A stretch of DNA of 64,000 nucleotides from Marmoricola sp. OAE513 (GCF_040546585.1 NZ_JBEPOC010000001.1:3348001-3412000); one strand, 5' to 3'. Shown: positions 27,927 through 35,986, counted from the first letter of the stretch. Numbers and translations: made by a program. The notes: generated by a model from the letters alone, not told the origin.

Positions 27927-28849
27927 CACCGTCCTTGGTTCCAGATGGTCGCGACCGACCCGGCGAAGTACCGCCGGGTGACCGCTTCGGTGGCCTGGGC
28001 GCAGGTGCGCTGGAGCCGCTCCATCTCGTGCGGGAGATCGGTCAGCACGTCGGCCAGGGCGCGGTACTCGAGCTCAGCGCGGGTGCGGCCGAGGAGTCGC
28101 TGCGCCTCGTTCTGGAAGCCTGCCCGCTGCCCAGCGGACTCCAGGTTCTCCAGGCAGACCTCCGCCCGGCTGAGCGCGAAGACCACGGACCGGGGGAACA
28201 GCCGGTCGAGCACCAGGAACTCGGCCGCCTTCCGGTCCGTCTCCAGGCCGTTGTAGGTGCGCAGGAAGGACTCGTACCCGCCGCTGGCGTGCAGCGACGT
28301 GGCCCAGGCGGACGACGTGGACACCGACGCCGCGGAGACCAGACGCGCCGTCATGTCGGCGCGTTCGATCCAGCGGCCGAGCATGAGGAACTGCCAGCCC
28401 TCGTCGCGCGGCATGGTGGCGTCGGCGGTGCCGTTGATCAGGGCAGCGCGGTCCCGCATCCAACGGAAGGAGCCGGAGGGTCCCATCGACTCGAACCGGC
28501 CGCTGGGGATCATCCGCCACGTGGTGTTGACGGCCTCCCACATCGAGGTGGACAACGTCTCGCGTGCGCGGCGGGCGACCTCCCGTGCGTTGCTCATCGT
28601 GGCGTGGATGGATGCCGGCGACGCGGGGTCGTAGGCGAGCCGCTGCAGGAGCTCGTGGGTCCCGACCGTGGTGCCCGCGACCTCGGGGACACCCATGATC
28701 GCCAGCACCTCCGAGCAGGCGGTCGGGATGTCCAGCGTCGGGTCGTCGACCATCAGCTGGGTCTGGACCTCGAGGATGCGTGCCGTGTCCTCGGCCCGCT
28801 CGATGTAGCGCCCGATCCAGAACAGCGACTCCGCGATCCGGCTCAGCAC
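27923..28849 (-). CDS. Alpha-E domain protein
   Basis: A 308-aa all-helical protein. The family opening LSRIAESLFWIGRYIERAEDTARIL is split by the GTG start at 28849. Conserved Glu/Arg residues continue in LGRWIERADMTARLV. Alpha-E proteins always accompany circularly permuted ATP-grasp and transglutaminase genes, as here; biochemical role unknown. It overlaps the ATP-grasp gene by 7 bp. Confidence 0.88.
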   Translation of the reverse strand: MLSRIAESLFWIGRYIERAEDTARILEVQTQLMVDDPTLDIPTACSEVLAIMGVPEVAGTTVGTHELLQRLAYDPASPASIHATMSNAREVARRARETLSTSMWEAVNTTWRMIPSGRFESMGPSGSFRWMRDRAALINGTADATMPRDEGWQFLMLGRWIERADMTARLVSAASVSTSSAWATSLHASGGYESFLRTYNGLETDRKAAEFLVLDRLFPRSVVFALSRAEVCLENLESAGQRAGFQNEAQRLLGRTRAELEYRALADVLTDLPHEMERLQRTCAQATEAVTRRYFAGSVATIWNQGRW

Positions 28850-30456
28850 GGCTCGTCCTCGACGATTGCGCGCTGCGACTGCGACGACTGCGACTGCGAC
28901 TGCTGTTGTTGCTGCTGCTGCTCGGCCTGGGCGCCGGCGCCCTCACCGACCGGTCCACCGTCCAGCGGAGCGATCTCGCGCGGCCCGACCGGCGCGTGTC
29001 CGGGATGGACCGGGGCGGCGCCCGGGCCGGCGAGCACCCAGGTGTCCTTGGAGCCGCCACCGCGCGAGGAGTTCACGATCAGCTCGCCCTCGGCCAGTGC
29101 CACCCGGGTCAGTCCGCCGGGGAGCACCCAGACCTTCTGGCCGTCGTTGACGGCGAACGGGCGCAGGTCGACGTGGCGCGGTGCCATCTTGCCGTCGAGG
29201 TACGTCGGCACGGTGGAGAGCTGGACGACCGGTTGGGCGATCCAGGAGCGGGGGTCCTTCAGCACGGTCTGACGCAGCTGGTCGAGCTCGGCGACGCTCG
29301 CCTTCGGTCCGATCACGATGCCCTTGCCGCCGCTGCCGTCGACCGGCTTGAGGACGAGCTCGTCGAGGCGGTCCATGACCTCCTCGCGGTGCTCGGGCTC
29401 GCCGAGGCGCCAGGTGTCCACGTTCGCGAGGATCGGCTCCTCGGAGAGGTAGTACCGGATCAGGTCTGGCAGGTAGGTGTAGGTCAGCTTGTCGTCCGCG
29501 ACCCCGTTCCCGATCGCGTTGGCGATGGTGACGTTGCCGGCGCGGGCGGCGTTGACGAGCCCGGGGCACCCGAGCAACGTGTCGGCGCGGAAGTGCACCG
29601 GGTCGAGGAACTCGTCGTCGACCCGGCGGTAGATGACGTGCACCTGCTGCAGCCCGTTGGTGGTGCGCATGACGACCCGGCCGCGGTGGCACTCGAGGTC
29701 GCGGCCCTCGACGAGCTCGACGCCCATGGTCCGGGCGAGCAGCGCGTGCTCGAAGTAAGCGCCGTTGTAGGCGCCGGGGGTCAGCACGACGACCGTCGGG
29801 TCGATCACGCCCGCCGGGGCGGCGGCGCGCAGCGCGGCGAGCAGTCGTTGCGGGTAGTTCGCCACCGGACGGACCCGGTGCTGCGCGAACGACTCCGGGA
29901 GGGCGGTCGAGATGGCGCGCCGGTTGGTCATCACGTACGAGACCCCGGAGGGGACCCGGACGTTGTCCTCGAGCACCCTGAACTCGCCGGCGTCGTCACG
30001 GATCAGGTCGATCCCCGAGACGTGTACGCGCACGCCGTTGGGAGGCTCGATCCCGTAGGTCTCCCGGGTGTAGTGGCTCGAGGTGGTCACCACGCTGCGC
30101 GGGATCACCCCGTCGCGGAAGGCTTCGCCGGGGCCGTAAATGTCGGCGAGGAACATCTCCAGCACCTTGACGCGCTGCTGGACGCCGAGGTCGATGCGCG
30201 ACCACGGCTCCTGCTCGATCACCCGCGGCACGATGTCGATCGGGAATGCGCGCTCCTCGCCACCGATGTCGAAGGTCACGCCCTGGTCGAGGTAGCTGCT
30301 CTGCAGGCCCTCGACGCGAGCCTCGAGCTCGCGCCCGGACAGCTCGCCGAACGCTTGGGAGAGCCGGGCGTAGGCCTCCCGCGGGGCACGTCCGGTGAAC
30401 ATCTCGTCGTACGCCGGACCTGCGTCGTCGTACGACTCGAAAAGGTGGTGAGTCAC
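28843..30456 (-). CDS. Circularly permuted ATP-grasp type 2 protein with Gln/Ser tail
   Basis: A 537-aa predicted peptide-bond-forming ligase. Family segments include YDEMFTGRAPREAY, RVLEDNVRVPSGVSYV, LKPVDGSGGKGIVIGP and LPGGLTRVAL. The catalytic domain is followed by a roughly 60-residue Pro/Gly tail ending in seven Gln and SQ repeats encoded at about 28870-28920. GTG 30456 is preferred over GTG 30474 because TAACCT ends seven bases before it and family members begin near HHLFESYDD. First gene of the three-gene operon. Confidence 0.88.
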   Translation of the reverse strand: MTHHLFESYDDAGPAYDEMFTGRAPREAYARLSQAFGELSGRELEARVEGLQSSYLDQGVTFDIGGEERAFPIDIVPRVIEQEPWSRIDLGVQQRVKVLEMFLADIYGPGEAFRDGVIPRSVVTTSSHYTRETYGIEPPNGVRVHVSGIDLIRDDAGEFRVLEDNVRVPSGVSYVMTNRRAISTALPESFAQHRVRPVANYPQRLLAALRAAAPAGVIDPTVVVLTPGAYNGAYFEHALLARTMGVELVEGRDLECHRGRVVMRTTNGLQQVHVIYRRVDDEFLDPVHFRADTLLGCPGLVNAARAGNVTIANAIGNGVADDKLTYTYLPDLIRYYLSEEPILANVDTWRLGEPEHREEVMDRLDELVLKPVDGSGGKGIVIGPKASVAELDQLRQTVLKDPRSWIAQPVVQLSTVPTYLDGKMAPRHVDLRPFAVNDGQKVWVLPGGLTRVALAEGELIVNSSRGGGSKDTWVLAGPGAAPVHPGHAPVGPREIAPLDGGPVGEGAGAQAEQQQQQQQSQSQSSQSQRAIVEDEPC

Positions 30457-30463
30457 GCTCCGC

Positions 30464-30469
30464 AGGTTA
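30464..30469 (-). promoter_or_regulatory. -10 element, leaderless ATP-grasp operon
   Basis: Minus-strand TAACCT ends seven bases before GTG 30456; it decides the start of the operon's first gene. Confidence 0.5.
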
Positions 30470-30552
30470 ATCACCGGTCGTTTCTGGGTTGTTTCCGAAT
30501 GAATGCAACTCTGCGTCTCCTACCCAGATCCTGTTCCCGGTACTCTGAGCCC

Positions 30553-30932
30553 GCGGATGGGCTGGCCGGGCGACCGCGTTGGGGGTGACTCCACCGAGGA
30601 AGGTCCGGGCTCCACAGGGCAGGGTGGTGGCTAATGGCCACCCGAGGTGACTCGCGGGAAAGTGCCACAGAAAACAGACCGCCGCCGGCTTGCCGGCGGT
30701 AAGGGTGAAACGGTGGTGCAAGAGACCACCAGCGCGGCGGGTGACCGTCGTGGCTCGGCAAACCCCACCTGGAGCAAGATCAGACAGTGAGCGTTCGAGG
30801 GCGGCCCGCCCGAGCTCACGGGTAGATCGCACGACGGTGTCGGCAACGGCAGCGCTAGATGGATGGTCGCCAGCCGGGTCGTCGTGAGGCGGCCCGGGGA
30901 ACAGAACCCGGCCTACGAGCCAGCCCGTCCGC
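30553..30932 (+). ncRNA. rnpB: RNase P RNA (type A)
   Basis: Catalytic RNA that matures tRNA 5' ends. Conserved blocks are present in order: GAGGAAGGTCCGGGCTCC, CAGGGTGGTGGCTAA, ACAGAAAACAGACCGCC, GGTGAAACGGTGGTGCAAG and the 3' ACAGAACCCGGCCTACGAG. The ends are set by the P1 helix: GGATGGGCTGGC near 30555 pairs with GCCAGCCCGTCC near 30919. TACTCT (30541-30546) lies six bases before the proposed first nucleotide, fitting a promoter. The open frames across this region are spurious. Confidence 0.95.
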
Positions 30933-31235
30933 ACCACACCCTGACTGCTCCGGGTTTCGACGAACGTCGTGCGGGCATCTTCCCTGCGAGAGGTACCGGC
31001 CGTCACCGCAGCCTCGTTCACGCAGCAGAGCCGCGGCCGCTTGGTCAGCGCCGCCCCGGTCAGATTCCCCCAGTGACCGGGGCGGACGACCGGGAGGAGC
31101 CCGTTGCGTGCGCTCCGGATCTCGGGCTTTGCCGCCTCCTCTGGAGACCGAGGCCGAAGAATTCGGTGTGTATTCGAGACTCGCGGGTACCGGCGACCTG
31201 TCCGCGTCCGATGACACGTGTCGCGCAAGCGGATA

Positions 31236-31270
31236 GGCCCCCGACCTAGAACACGCCTGGGTCGGGGGCC
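31236..31270. terminator. Strong hairpin in gene-free region after rnpB
   Basis: GGCCCCCGACC pairs with GGTCGGGGGCC around a 13-base loop. No T-run follows on either strand. The stretch 30933-31374 shows no convincing gene: both strands are open but without coding character. It holds only this hairpin and the one at 31321. Confidence 0.4.
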
Positions 31271-31320
31271 GCCTCCACGGTAGGCGGGGCCACCGACAAC
31301 GACGAGCAGCAGCGACGAGC

Positions 31321-31356
31321 AGCGGCCCCCGGCACCATCAGGTGCCGGGGGCCGCT
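31321..31356. terminator. 16-bp perfect hairpin, probable terminator of the 46-aa peptide gene
   Basis: AGCGGCCCCCGGCACC pairs perfectly with GGTGCCGGGGGCCGCT around ATCA. It begins 18 bases beyond the stop of the minus-strand peptide gene. There is no T-tract, as is common in actinobacteria. Confidence 0.6.
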
Positions 31357-31374
31357 GTCTGTCTTGGACGACGC

Positions 31375-31515
31375 TCAGTCGACGTTGCCGAAGAGCGTGA
31401 TCGACGCGCCGCCGGGAAGCGGGACCACGGTCGGGCCGAAGCCGAGGAAGGAGCCGCCCACGATGCCGGTCGCGTCGGTCTCGGTCGGCTGGAGATCTCG
31501 GAAGTTGTTCGTCAT
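31375..31515 (-). CDS. 46-aa peptide with double-glycine-like motif, unknown
   Basis: A short gene missing from standard ORF size cut-offs. The peptide begins MTNNFRDLQPTETDATG, continues IVGGSFLGFG and ends SITLFGNVD. A leader-like first half with acidic and hydrophobic residues before Val-Gly-Gly, then a Gly/Pro/hydrophobic second half, resembles precursor peptides cleaved after GG. ACGGGG lies nine bases before the ATG, and a strong hairpin follows the stop, supporting a transcription unit. No transporter, peptidase or modifying enzyme adjoins. It may instead be an unrelated small protein. Confidence 0.5.
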   Translation of the reverse strand: MTNNFRDLQPTETDATGIVGGSFLGFGPTVVPLPGGASITLFGNVD

Positions 31516-31686
31516 TTCAGGTACCCCGTTGAGTAGCGCCCCGGGGAAGCTCCGGGACTGTTACCTCAGTTCTAGCGCGTGAATGTGACGTTTCCATGAC
31601 GCGGGCGCCTGGGCGGTCGCGCTGTTCTAGACCGCTGGTGCGCGACTCCAATCCGGTCCTGGAAAGGCTCCGAATGAGTACATCGG

Positions 31687-33219
31687 TCAGCGGGCCTCGA
31701 ACTCGATGCTGTGCCAGCCCGTGGCGCCGCTGGGGATGACGTCGGTGCGCACCGAGGTCTGGGTGTAGCCGCTGCGGTCGGTCGCCCGTACGACGACCTG
31801 GTGCCGGCCCTTGCCGACCTCCGCCGTACCGGACCACTGCACCCAGGTGTCGAGGTCAGGAACCGTGCCCAGGTCGGCCTGCTGCCAGCTGCCGCCGTCG
31901 ACCTGGAACTCGACCTTCTCGATGCCGGTGTGCTGCGCCCAGGCGCTGCCGCCGATCCGCACCGTGCCGCGCTCGGTCTCTTCGCCGTTGCGGGGGACGT
32001 CGATCCGCGACTGGGTCAGCACCGGGCCCTCCGCTGACCACCCGCGGTCGGTCCAGTAGGCGCTGAAGTCGTCGAAGGTGGTGACCTCGAGATCGACGAG
32101 CCACTTGGTCGCCGAGACGAAGCCGTAGAGGCCGGGGACGATCATCCGCACCGGGAAACCGTGCTCGATCGGCAGCGGTTCGCCGTTCATCGCCACCGCC
32201 AGCATCGCGTTGCGGTCGTCGGTCAGCGCCTCGATCGGGGTGCCGCAGGTCCAGCCGTCGTCGGAGGTCTGCTTGACCGCGGTGGCGCCCTCCTTGATGC
32301 CGGCCTCGGCGAGGATGTCGCGGATCAGGAACCCCGACCAGTACGCGTTGCCGATCAGGTCGCCGCCGACCTCGTTGGAGACGCAGCAGATGGTGATCCA
32401 GTCCTCGGTGCGGGCACGCTTGATGAGGTCGTCGTAGGTCAGCGTGATCTCGTTCTCGACCATCCCGTGGATCCGCAGGCGCCACTCGTCCGGGGCGATC
32501 GCGGGCTTCGAGAACGCGGTGTCGATCAGGTAGAACTCCTCGTTCGGCGTACGCCAGGGCGCGACGCCGCGCACGCCGAGTTCGACGCCGTCGGGGACTG
32601 CCCCCTTGCCCGCTGCGAGGTTCAGCGCTCTGCGGGCCTTCTGCACCTCGCGCACCTTGCGGGAGCTGAACCCGCCGAGGAGCCCGGCTCCGGCCACGAC
32701 ACCGACGGTGATCCCGGCGCGCTTGAGGAACTGGCGACGGGTGGCTTCGTCGGCTGCTCCGTCGTCGGGTCCCTTGTCCGCGAGCAGCGGAGCGGTCAGC
32801 ACCCGGTACGCCACCATCCAGGTGATCAGCCCGACGACCACGCCGACCAGGGACGCCGAGCTCGAGTTCGGCAGCCGCGTGACCGAGACGAACCCGATGG
32901 CCGCCAGGGCGAAGTACGCGACGTCGACCAGGACCGGACGGCGTCCGGCGAGGGTCCCGAGCCAGGCGCTCGCGCCCACCAGGAACGCCACGACACCCAT
33001 GACCAGCAGTCGCTTGTCCCAGGTCGGGCCGACCAGGTGGCCCAGGTCCATCGCGGGTCCTCCGGCGAGGAGGTCGCCGACGGCATCGGCGACGGCACTG
33101 ACCGGGCCGTTGCTCGCCTTGAACAGCCACACGGTCGCCTGGCTGGTCACGAGGCCGGCGATGCCGACCAGGACCCCGGCGAGGGCGAGCAGGCGGCGGG
33201 ACTGGTTCACGTCTCCCAT
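31687..33219 (-). CDS. Membrane-anchored molybdopterin oxidoreductase (sulfite oxidase family)
   Basis: A 510-aa protein. Four membrane helices lie at about 10-32, 70-90, 98-115 and 122-142. Next come a twin-arginine-type motif at 161 (RRQFLKRAG) and a fifth helix, then an extracytoplasmic Mo-cofactor domain with the Mo-ligand Cys in ITICCVSNEVGG (278/279). A C-terminal dimerisation-type domain (about 400-510) includes IEKVEFQVDGGSWQ. Actinobacterial relatives are proposed to be inserted by Sec and Tat together. Substrate unknown; related domains oxidise sulfite or reduce methionine sulfoxide. Confidence 0.88.
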   Translation of the reverse strand: MGDVNQSRRLLALAGVLVGIAGLVTSQATVWLFKASNGPVSAVADAVGDLLAGGPAMDLGHLVGPTWDKRLLVMGVVAFLVGASAWLGTLAGRRPVLVDVAYFALAAIGFVSVTRLPNSSSASLVGVVVGLITWMVAYRVLTAPLLADKGPDDGAADEATRRQFLKRAGITVGVVAGAGLLGGFSSRKVREVQKARRALNLAAGKGAVPDGVELGVRGVAPWRTPNEEFYLIDTAFSKPAIAPDEWRLRIHGMVENEITLTYDDLIKRARTEDWITICCVSNEVGGDLIGNAYWSGFLIRDILAEAGIKEGATAVKQTSDDGWTCGTPIEALTDDRNAMLAVAMNGEPLPIEHGFPVRMIVPGLYGFVSATKWLVDLEVTTFDDFSAYWTDRGWSAEGPVLTQSRIDVPRNGEETERGTVRIGGSAWAQHTGIEKVEFQVDGGSWQQADLGTVPDLDTWVQWSGTAEVGKGRHQVVVRATDRSGYTQTSVRTDVIPSGATGWHSIEFEAR

Positions 33220-33250
33220 GGTCCCTCATCACCCCACGCGGCAGGCGGAC

Positions 33251-33256
33251 TAGGGT
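33251..33256 (+). promoter_or_regulatory. -10 element, leaderless zinc-ribbon gene
   Basis: TAGGGT ends seven bases before GTG 33264. Confidence 0.5.
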
Positions 33257-33263
33257 TGCTTCC

Positions 33264-33692
33264 GTGACTTCTCTCGGCTTGGTGACCCGGATCAACGTCC
33301 TGACGGCCATCAGGGACCACGACCAGCAGGGGCCGGTCGAGTTCCGCGACGGGCTCGGGTTCACCGAGGCCAGCGACGAGGTGGTCGTCGAGCGCGGCAA
33401 GCGGTACGACGCCAGGGCCGTCCTGGCCTACGCCCACGGCAAGGCGACGGGGGAGTACCTCGGTCCTGACCAGGTCTCGCTGAGCGAGCTCAGGGTGCTG
33501 GTCGACCTCGGGTTCTCGGTGGTCTCGATCGGTGAGCTGAACCGGCCGAAGCCGGCCGCCAGGCGCACGCGCGCGACCGGTACGCCGAAACCCCGCACGA
33601 CCGCGGTGCGCAAGCCCGAGCCGGTGGTCAAGCTCTGCCCGACGTGCTTCACCCAGCTCTCGGTCGCCGGTAGCTGCGACTACTGCGACTGA
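33264..33692 (+). CDS. Conserved protein with C-terminal zinc ribbon
   Basis: A 142-aa soluble protein with an alpha/beta N-terminal part (1-95), a basic Pro/Thr/Arg-rich linker (96-120) and a C-terminal CPTCFTQLSVAGSCDYCD that supplies four Cys for zinc. Function unknown. It is divergent from the Mo oxidoreductase. Confidence 0.7.
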   Translation: MTSLGLVTRINVLTAIRDHDQQGPVEFRDGLGFTEASDEVVVERGKRYDARAVLAYAHGKATGEYLGPDQVSLSELRVLVDLGFSVVSIGELNRPKPAARRTRATGTPKPRTTAVRKPEPVVKLCPTCFTQLSVAGSCDYCD

Positions 33693-33823
33693 CCAGCCCG
33701 GCTGGTCGTCATCCGGCGTCACCATGGCCGTGATTCGCGGCCGTGAGACGGACGGATTGCCGGTGGTCTGCACCAGTTCGTCCAAAACCGCACCACGATG
33801 CGATCGGCGGTTCCCCGAACTCC

Positions 33824-33829
33824 TAGGGT
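33824..33829 (+). promoter_or_regulatory. -10 element, leaderless WS/DGAT gene
   Basis: TAGGGT ends seven bases before ATG 33837. It supports this start over the in-frame ATG at 33798, which lies upstream of the element. The rest of 33693-33836 holds nothing recognisable. Confidence 0.55.
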
Positions 33830-33836
33830 CCCTGCT

Positions 33837-35210
33837 ATGAGCACGCGCGTTGACTCGGAAACGCGGGCCCTCCGAGCACCCGGCCCGTTCGTGGAGCCGA
33901 TGGAGGGTTCGGACTGGATGCTGCTCCGGTTCGAGGCGCCGGACACCCCGATGCACACCCTGAAGATGGTGGAGCTCGACACCTCGGGTCGGGGTCGTCA
34001 GGTGACGCTCGACGAGATCGCCGCGGTCGTCCCGCGCTACCTGGGGATCTCGCCGTACTACACGTGTCGTGTCGAGCGGATCGACGGTCGCTGGCACTGG
34101 GTCCAGGACCAGTCCTTCGACCTCGCGCAGCACCTCGACGAGCGTCACGTCGCGGACCGGGACGAGCTCCGCGCGCTCTTCGTCGAGCTGGCCGAGGGGC
34201 ACCTGGACCGCGACCGGCCGCTCTGGGCGATCACCCTGGTCCACGGACTTCCCGACGGTCGCCAGGTCGCGATCGTGCGGGCCCACCACGCCCTGATGGA
34301 CGGCACGGCGGCCGCCCACCTGTTCGGTCGGGTCACCACCACGGTGCCCGGGACGTCTCCCGCCGAGCCCGGCGAGCTGCCCGCCGCACGCAGTGCTGAC
34401 CGGCCCCCGCTGCGTCGACGTCTGGCCGCCGTCGGGGCTGCCACCCGTGAGGGTCGCCGGCGCACCCGGGAGTTCGCGCCGAGCGCCGACGTACCCCGCA
34501 AGTCGCTGCCGCGCAGCATGTTCAACACGACCACCGGGACGAGCGAGCGTCGGTGCGGGACCTCCGAGCTGTCGTTGCCCGAGGTGCGTGAGGTGGCCGA
34601 CCTCGCCGGGACCAACATCAACGGAGCGATCCACGGCATCTTCGCGATCGCCCTTCGCCGGCACATGCTCGCCCACGGGGTGACCCCGAGGGGCCCGCTG
34701 GTGTCCAACTTCGGGGTTGCCGAGGACCGGACCCGCGAGCGCTGCGACGGCAACAGGCTCGCCACCGCGCGGGTGTGGTTGCCCGTCGAGGACGAGGACA
34801 TGGTCAATGCCGTACGCCGGGCCGGGCGCAGCTGCGAGGAGTCCGTCGCGTTGCGCCGGCAACGCGGGTTCGAGCTGCAGGCGCTGGCCGCGGAGTTCTC
34901 CTCCTTCATCCCGTACCTGCGCGAGCGGTTCGTCCGGTTCATGTTCGCCACCCCCGTGCACGTGCTGACGGCGTACGTCGGGGGACCGCGGGAGACACGC
35001 TGGTTCGGCGACGTGAAGGTCGCCGCCTGGACGTCGATCGCGGTCTCGGTGACGCCGGCGAACGTGAGCTTCACGGCGTACACCTACGAGGACCGGATCT
35101 CGCTCGGCATGGTCACCACGCCCGCGTCGATGGAGGACCCGCAGGCGTTCCTCGGGGTGGTCCGCGAGGTCGTCGCCGACCTGCTGGTGCTGGCGCGCGC
35201 GGAGAGCTGA
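33837..35210 (+). CDS. Wax ester synthase/diacylglycerol acyltransferase
   Basis: WS/DGAT-type acyltransferase, 457 aa, that esterifies acyl-CoA to diacylglycerol or fatty alcohols to make storage lipid. The catalytic HHxxxDG motif is present as RAHHALMDG. The C-terminal DUF1298-type half includes TAYVGGPRETRWFGDVK and a YEDRISLGM segment. Such genes are typical of oil-storing actinobacteria. It stands alone; substrate preference not readable. Confidence 0.85.
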   Translation: MSTRVDSETRALRAPGPFVEPMEGSDWMLLRFEAPDTPMHTLKMVELDTSGRGRQVTLDEIAAVVPRYLGISPYYTCRVERIDGRWHWVQDQSFDLAQHLDERHVADRDELRALFVELAEGHLDRDRPLWAITLVHGLPDGRQVAIVRAHHALMDGTAAAHLFGRVTTTVPGTSPAEPGELPAARSADRPPLRRRLAAVGAATREGRRRTREFAPSADVPRKSLPRSMFNTTTGTSERRCGTSELSLPEVREVADLAGTNINGAIHGIFAIALRRHMLAHGVTPRGPLVSNFGVAEDRTRERCDGNRLATARVWLPVEDEDMVNAVRRAGRSCEESVALRRQRGFELQALAAEFSSFIPYLRERFVRFMFATPVHVLTAYVGGPRETRWFGDVKVAAWTSIAVSVTPANVSFTAYTYEDRISLGMVTTPASMEDPQAFLGVVREVVADLLVLARAES

Positions 35211-35225
35211 CCGCGCGAGCATCGT

Positions 35226-35245
35226 TCGAACACATGTTCTAACAT
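35226..35245 (+). promoter_or_regulatory. LexA-type SOS box overlapping a leaderless promoter
   Basis: TCGAAC, four bases, GTTCTA (35226-35241) matches the actinobacterial SOS consensus TCGAAC-N4-GTTCGA at 11 of 12 positions. A -10-like TAACAT (35240-35245) overlaps the right half-site and ends six bases before ATG 35252. A bound LexA would therefore cover the promoter. Confidence 0.75.
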
Positions 35246-35251
35246 GCGCGG

Positions 35252-35479
35252 ATGGAGCAACGCCGGGCCCGCGTGCGGCACGTGTGGGTGCGCTCGGGCT
35301 TCGGTGGGCCGCCGAGCCAGGGGCTCGTGCTCGGGTGGCGGCAGATCCCACGACTGGCGAGCCCGCCGACGTGGCAGGCGCTGGTGCTGCAGGTCGACGA
35401 CAAGACCGGGATGGTGCGGACCGAGTGGGTCTTCGTGATCTACCTGGTTCCGGTGCGGTCGGAACCGCCCGGCGCGTGA
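35252..35479 (+). CDS. Small basic protein under SOS-type control, unknown
   Basis: A 75-aa protein with an Arg-rich N-terminus, Trp residues (VRHVWVRSGFGG, GWRQIPRLA) and a C-terminal hydrophobic strand (TEWVFVIYLVPV). No known domain recognised. The LexA-type box directly before the start suggests induction by DNA damage. It is not next to imuB or dnaE2. Confidence 0.65.
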   Translation: MEQRRARVRHVWVRSGFGGPPSQGLVLGWRQIPRLASPPTWQALVLQVDDKTGMVRTEWVFVIYLVPVRSEPPGA

Positions 35480-35504
35480 CTTTCATCGACCCTTCTATGA
35501 AAGT
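35479..35504. promoter_or_regulatory. Inverted repeat upstream of the SnoaL-like gene
   Basis: The 8-bp perfect arms ACTTTCAT and ATGAAAGT have a 10-bp spacer. A TTGACC (35506-35511) follows directly. Size and spacing suit a TetR- or GntR-type operator; the regulator is unknown. Confidence 0.45.
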
Positions 35505-35518
35505 GTTGACCCGATGTG

Positions 35519-35543
35519 GTTGGTCTGGGAACGTCGGACCAAC
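35519..35543. promoter_or_regulatory. Second inverted repeat upstream of the SnoaL-like gene
   Basis: The 7-bp arms GTTGGTC and GACCAAC are separated by 11 bp. It lies 20 bp before the GTG at 35564 and would be in the transcript leader or an operator. Confidence 0.35.
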
Positions 35544-35563
35544 ACCCGAACGAGGAGAACCCC

Positions 35564-35986
35564 GTGACCGAGCAGTCGACGATCAGCCCCGCCCTCGCCG
35601 CTTCGCAGGCCTCCTGGCGCTGCGTGCAGGCGCGTGACAAGGAGGGCTGGCTCGGTCTGATGGCCGACGACATCGTGATCGAGGACCCGATCGGCAAGGC
35701 CATCACGAACCCTGACGGGAACGGGGTCCGGGGCAAGGCCGCGGTCGAGGAGTTCTTCGACACCAACATCGCGACCAACAACCTGCGCGTCGAGTGCGAG
35801 GAGACCTTCCCGTCCTCCTCCGACCTCGAGATCGCGCACATCCTCACGCTGCACAGCTCGTTCGACAACGGGCTGAAGAGCCACGTCCGCGGGGTGTTCA
35901 CCTACACGCTCAACGAGGACCACAAGATCACCAACCTGCGCGGCTGGTGGAACATGGACCGGATGGTTTTCGAGCAGGGCGAGTAA
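35564..35986 (+). CDS. SnoaL-like/NTF2-fold protein
   Basis: A 140-aa cone-shaped NTF2-fold protein, of the type found in steroid isomerases and polyketide cyclases. It shows WLGLMADDIVIEDPIG near the N-terminus and LRGWWNMDRMV at the end. GTG 35564 follows CGAGGAGAA. Upstream inverted repeats suggest regulated expression. Enzymatic role uncertain; the family also contains non-enzymatic ligand binders. Confidence 0.7.
   Translation: MTEQSTISPALAASQASWRCVQARDKEGWLGLMADDIVIEDPIGKAITNPDGNGVRGKAAVEEFFDTNIATNNLRVECEETFPSSSDLEIAHILTLHSSFDNGLKSHVRGVFTYTLNEDHKITNLRGWWNMDRMVFEQGE

Noticed and set aside
30481-30552. Full -35/-10 promoter for rnpB
   Set aside because: Only the -10 TACTCT is clear; no -35 hexamer is found at 16-18 bp.
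30467-31228. Long minus-strand open frame over rnpB
   Set aside because: It lies across the conserved RNase P RNA and shows no protein motif.
31375-31515. Complete RiPP biosynthetic cluster
   Set aside because: No modifying enzyme, protease or ABC exporter lies next to the peptide gene; only the peptide itself is suggestive.
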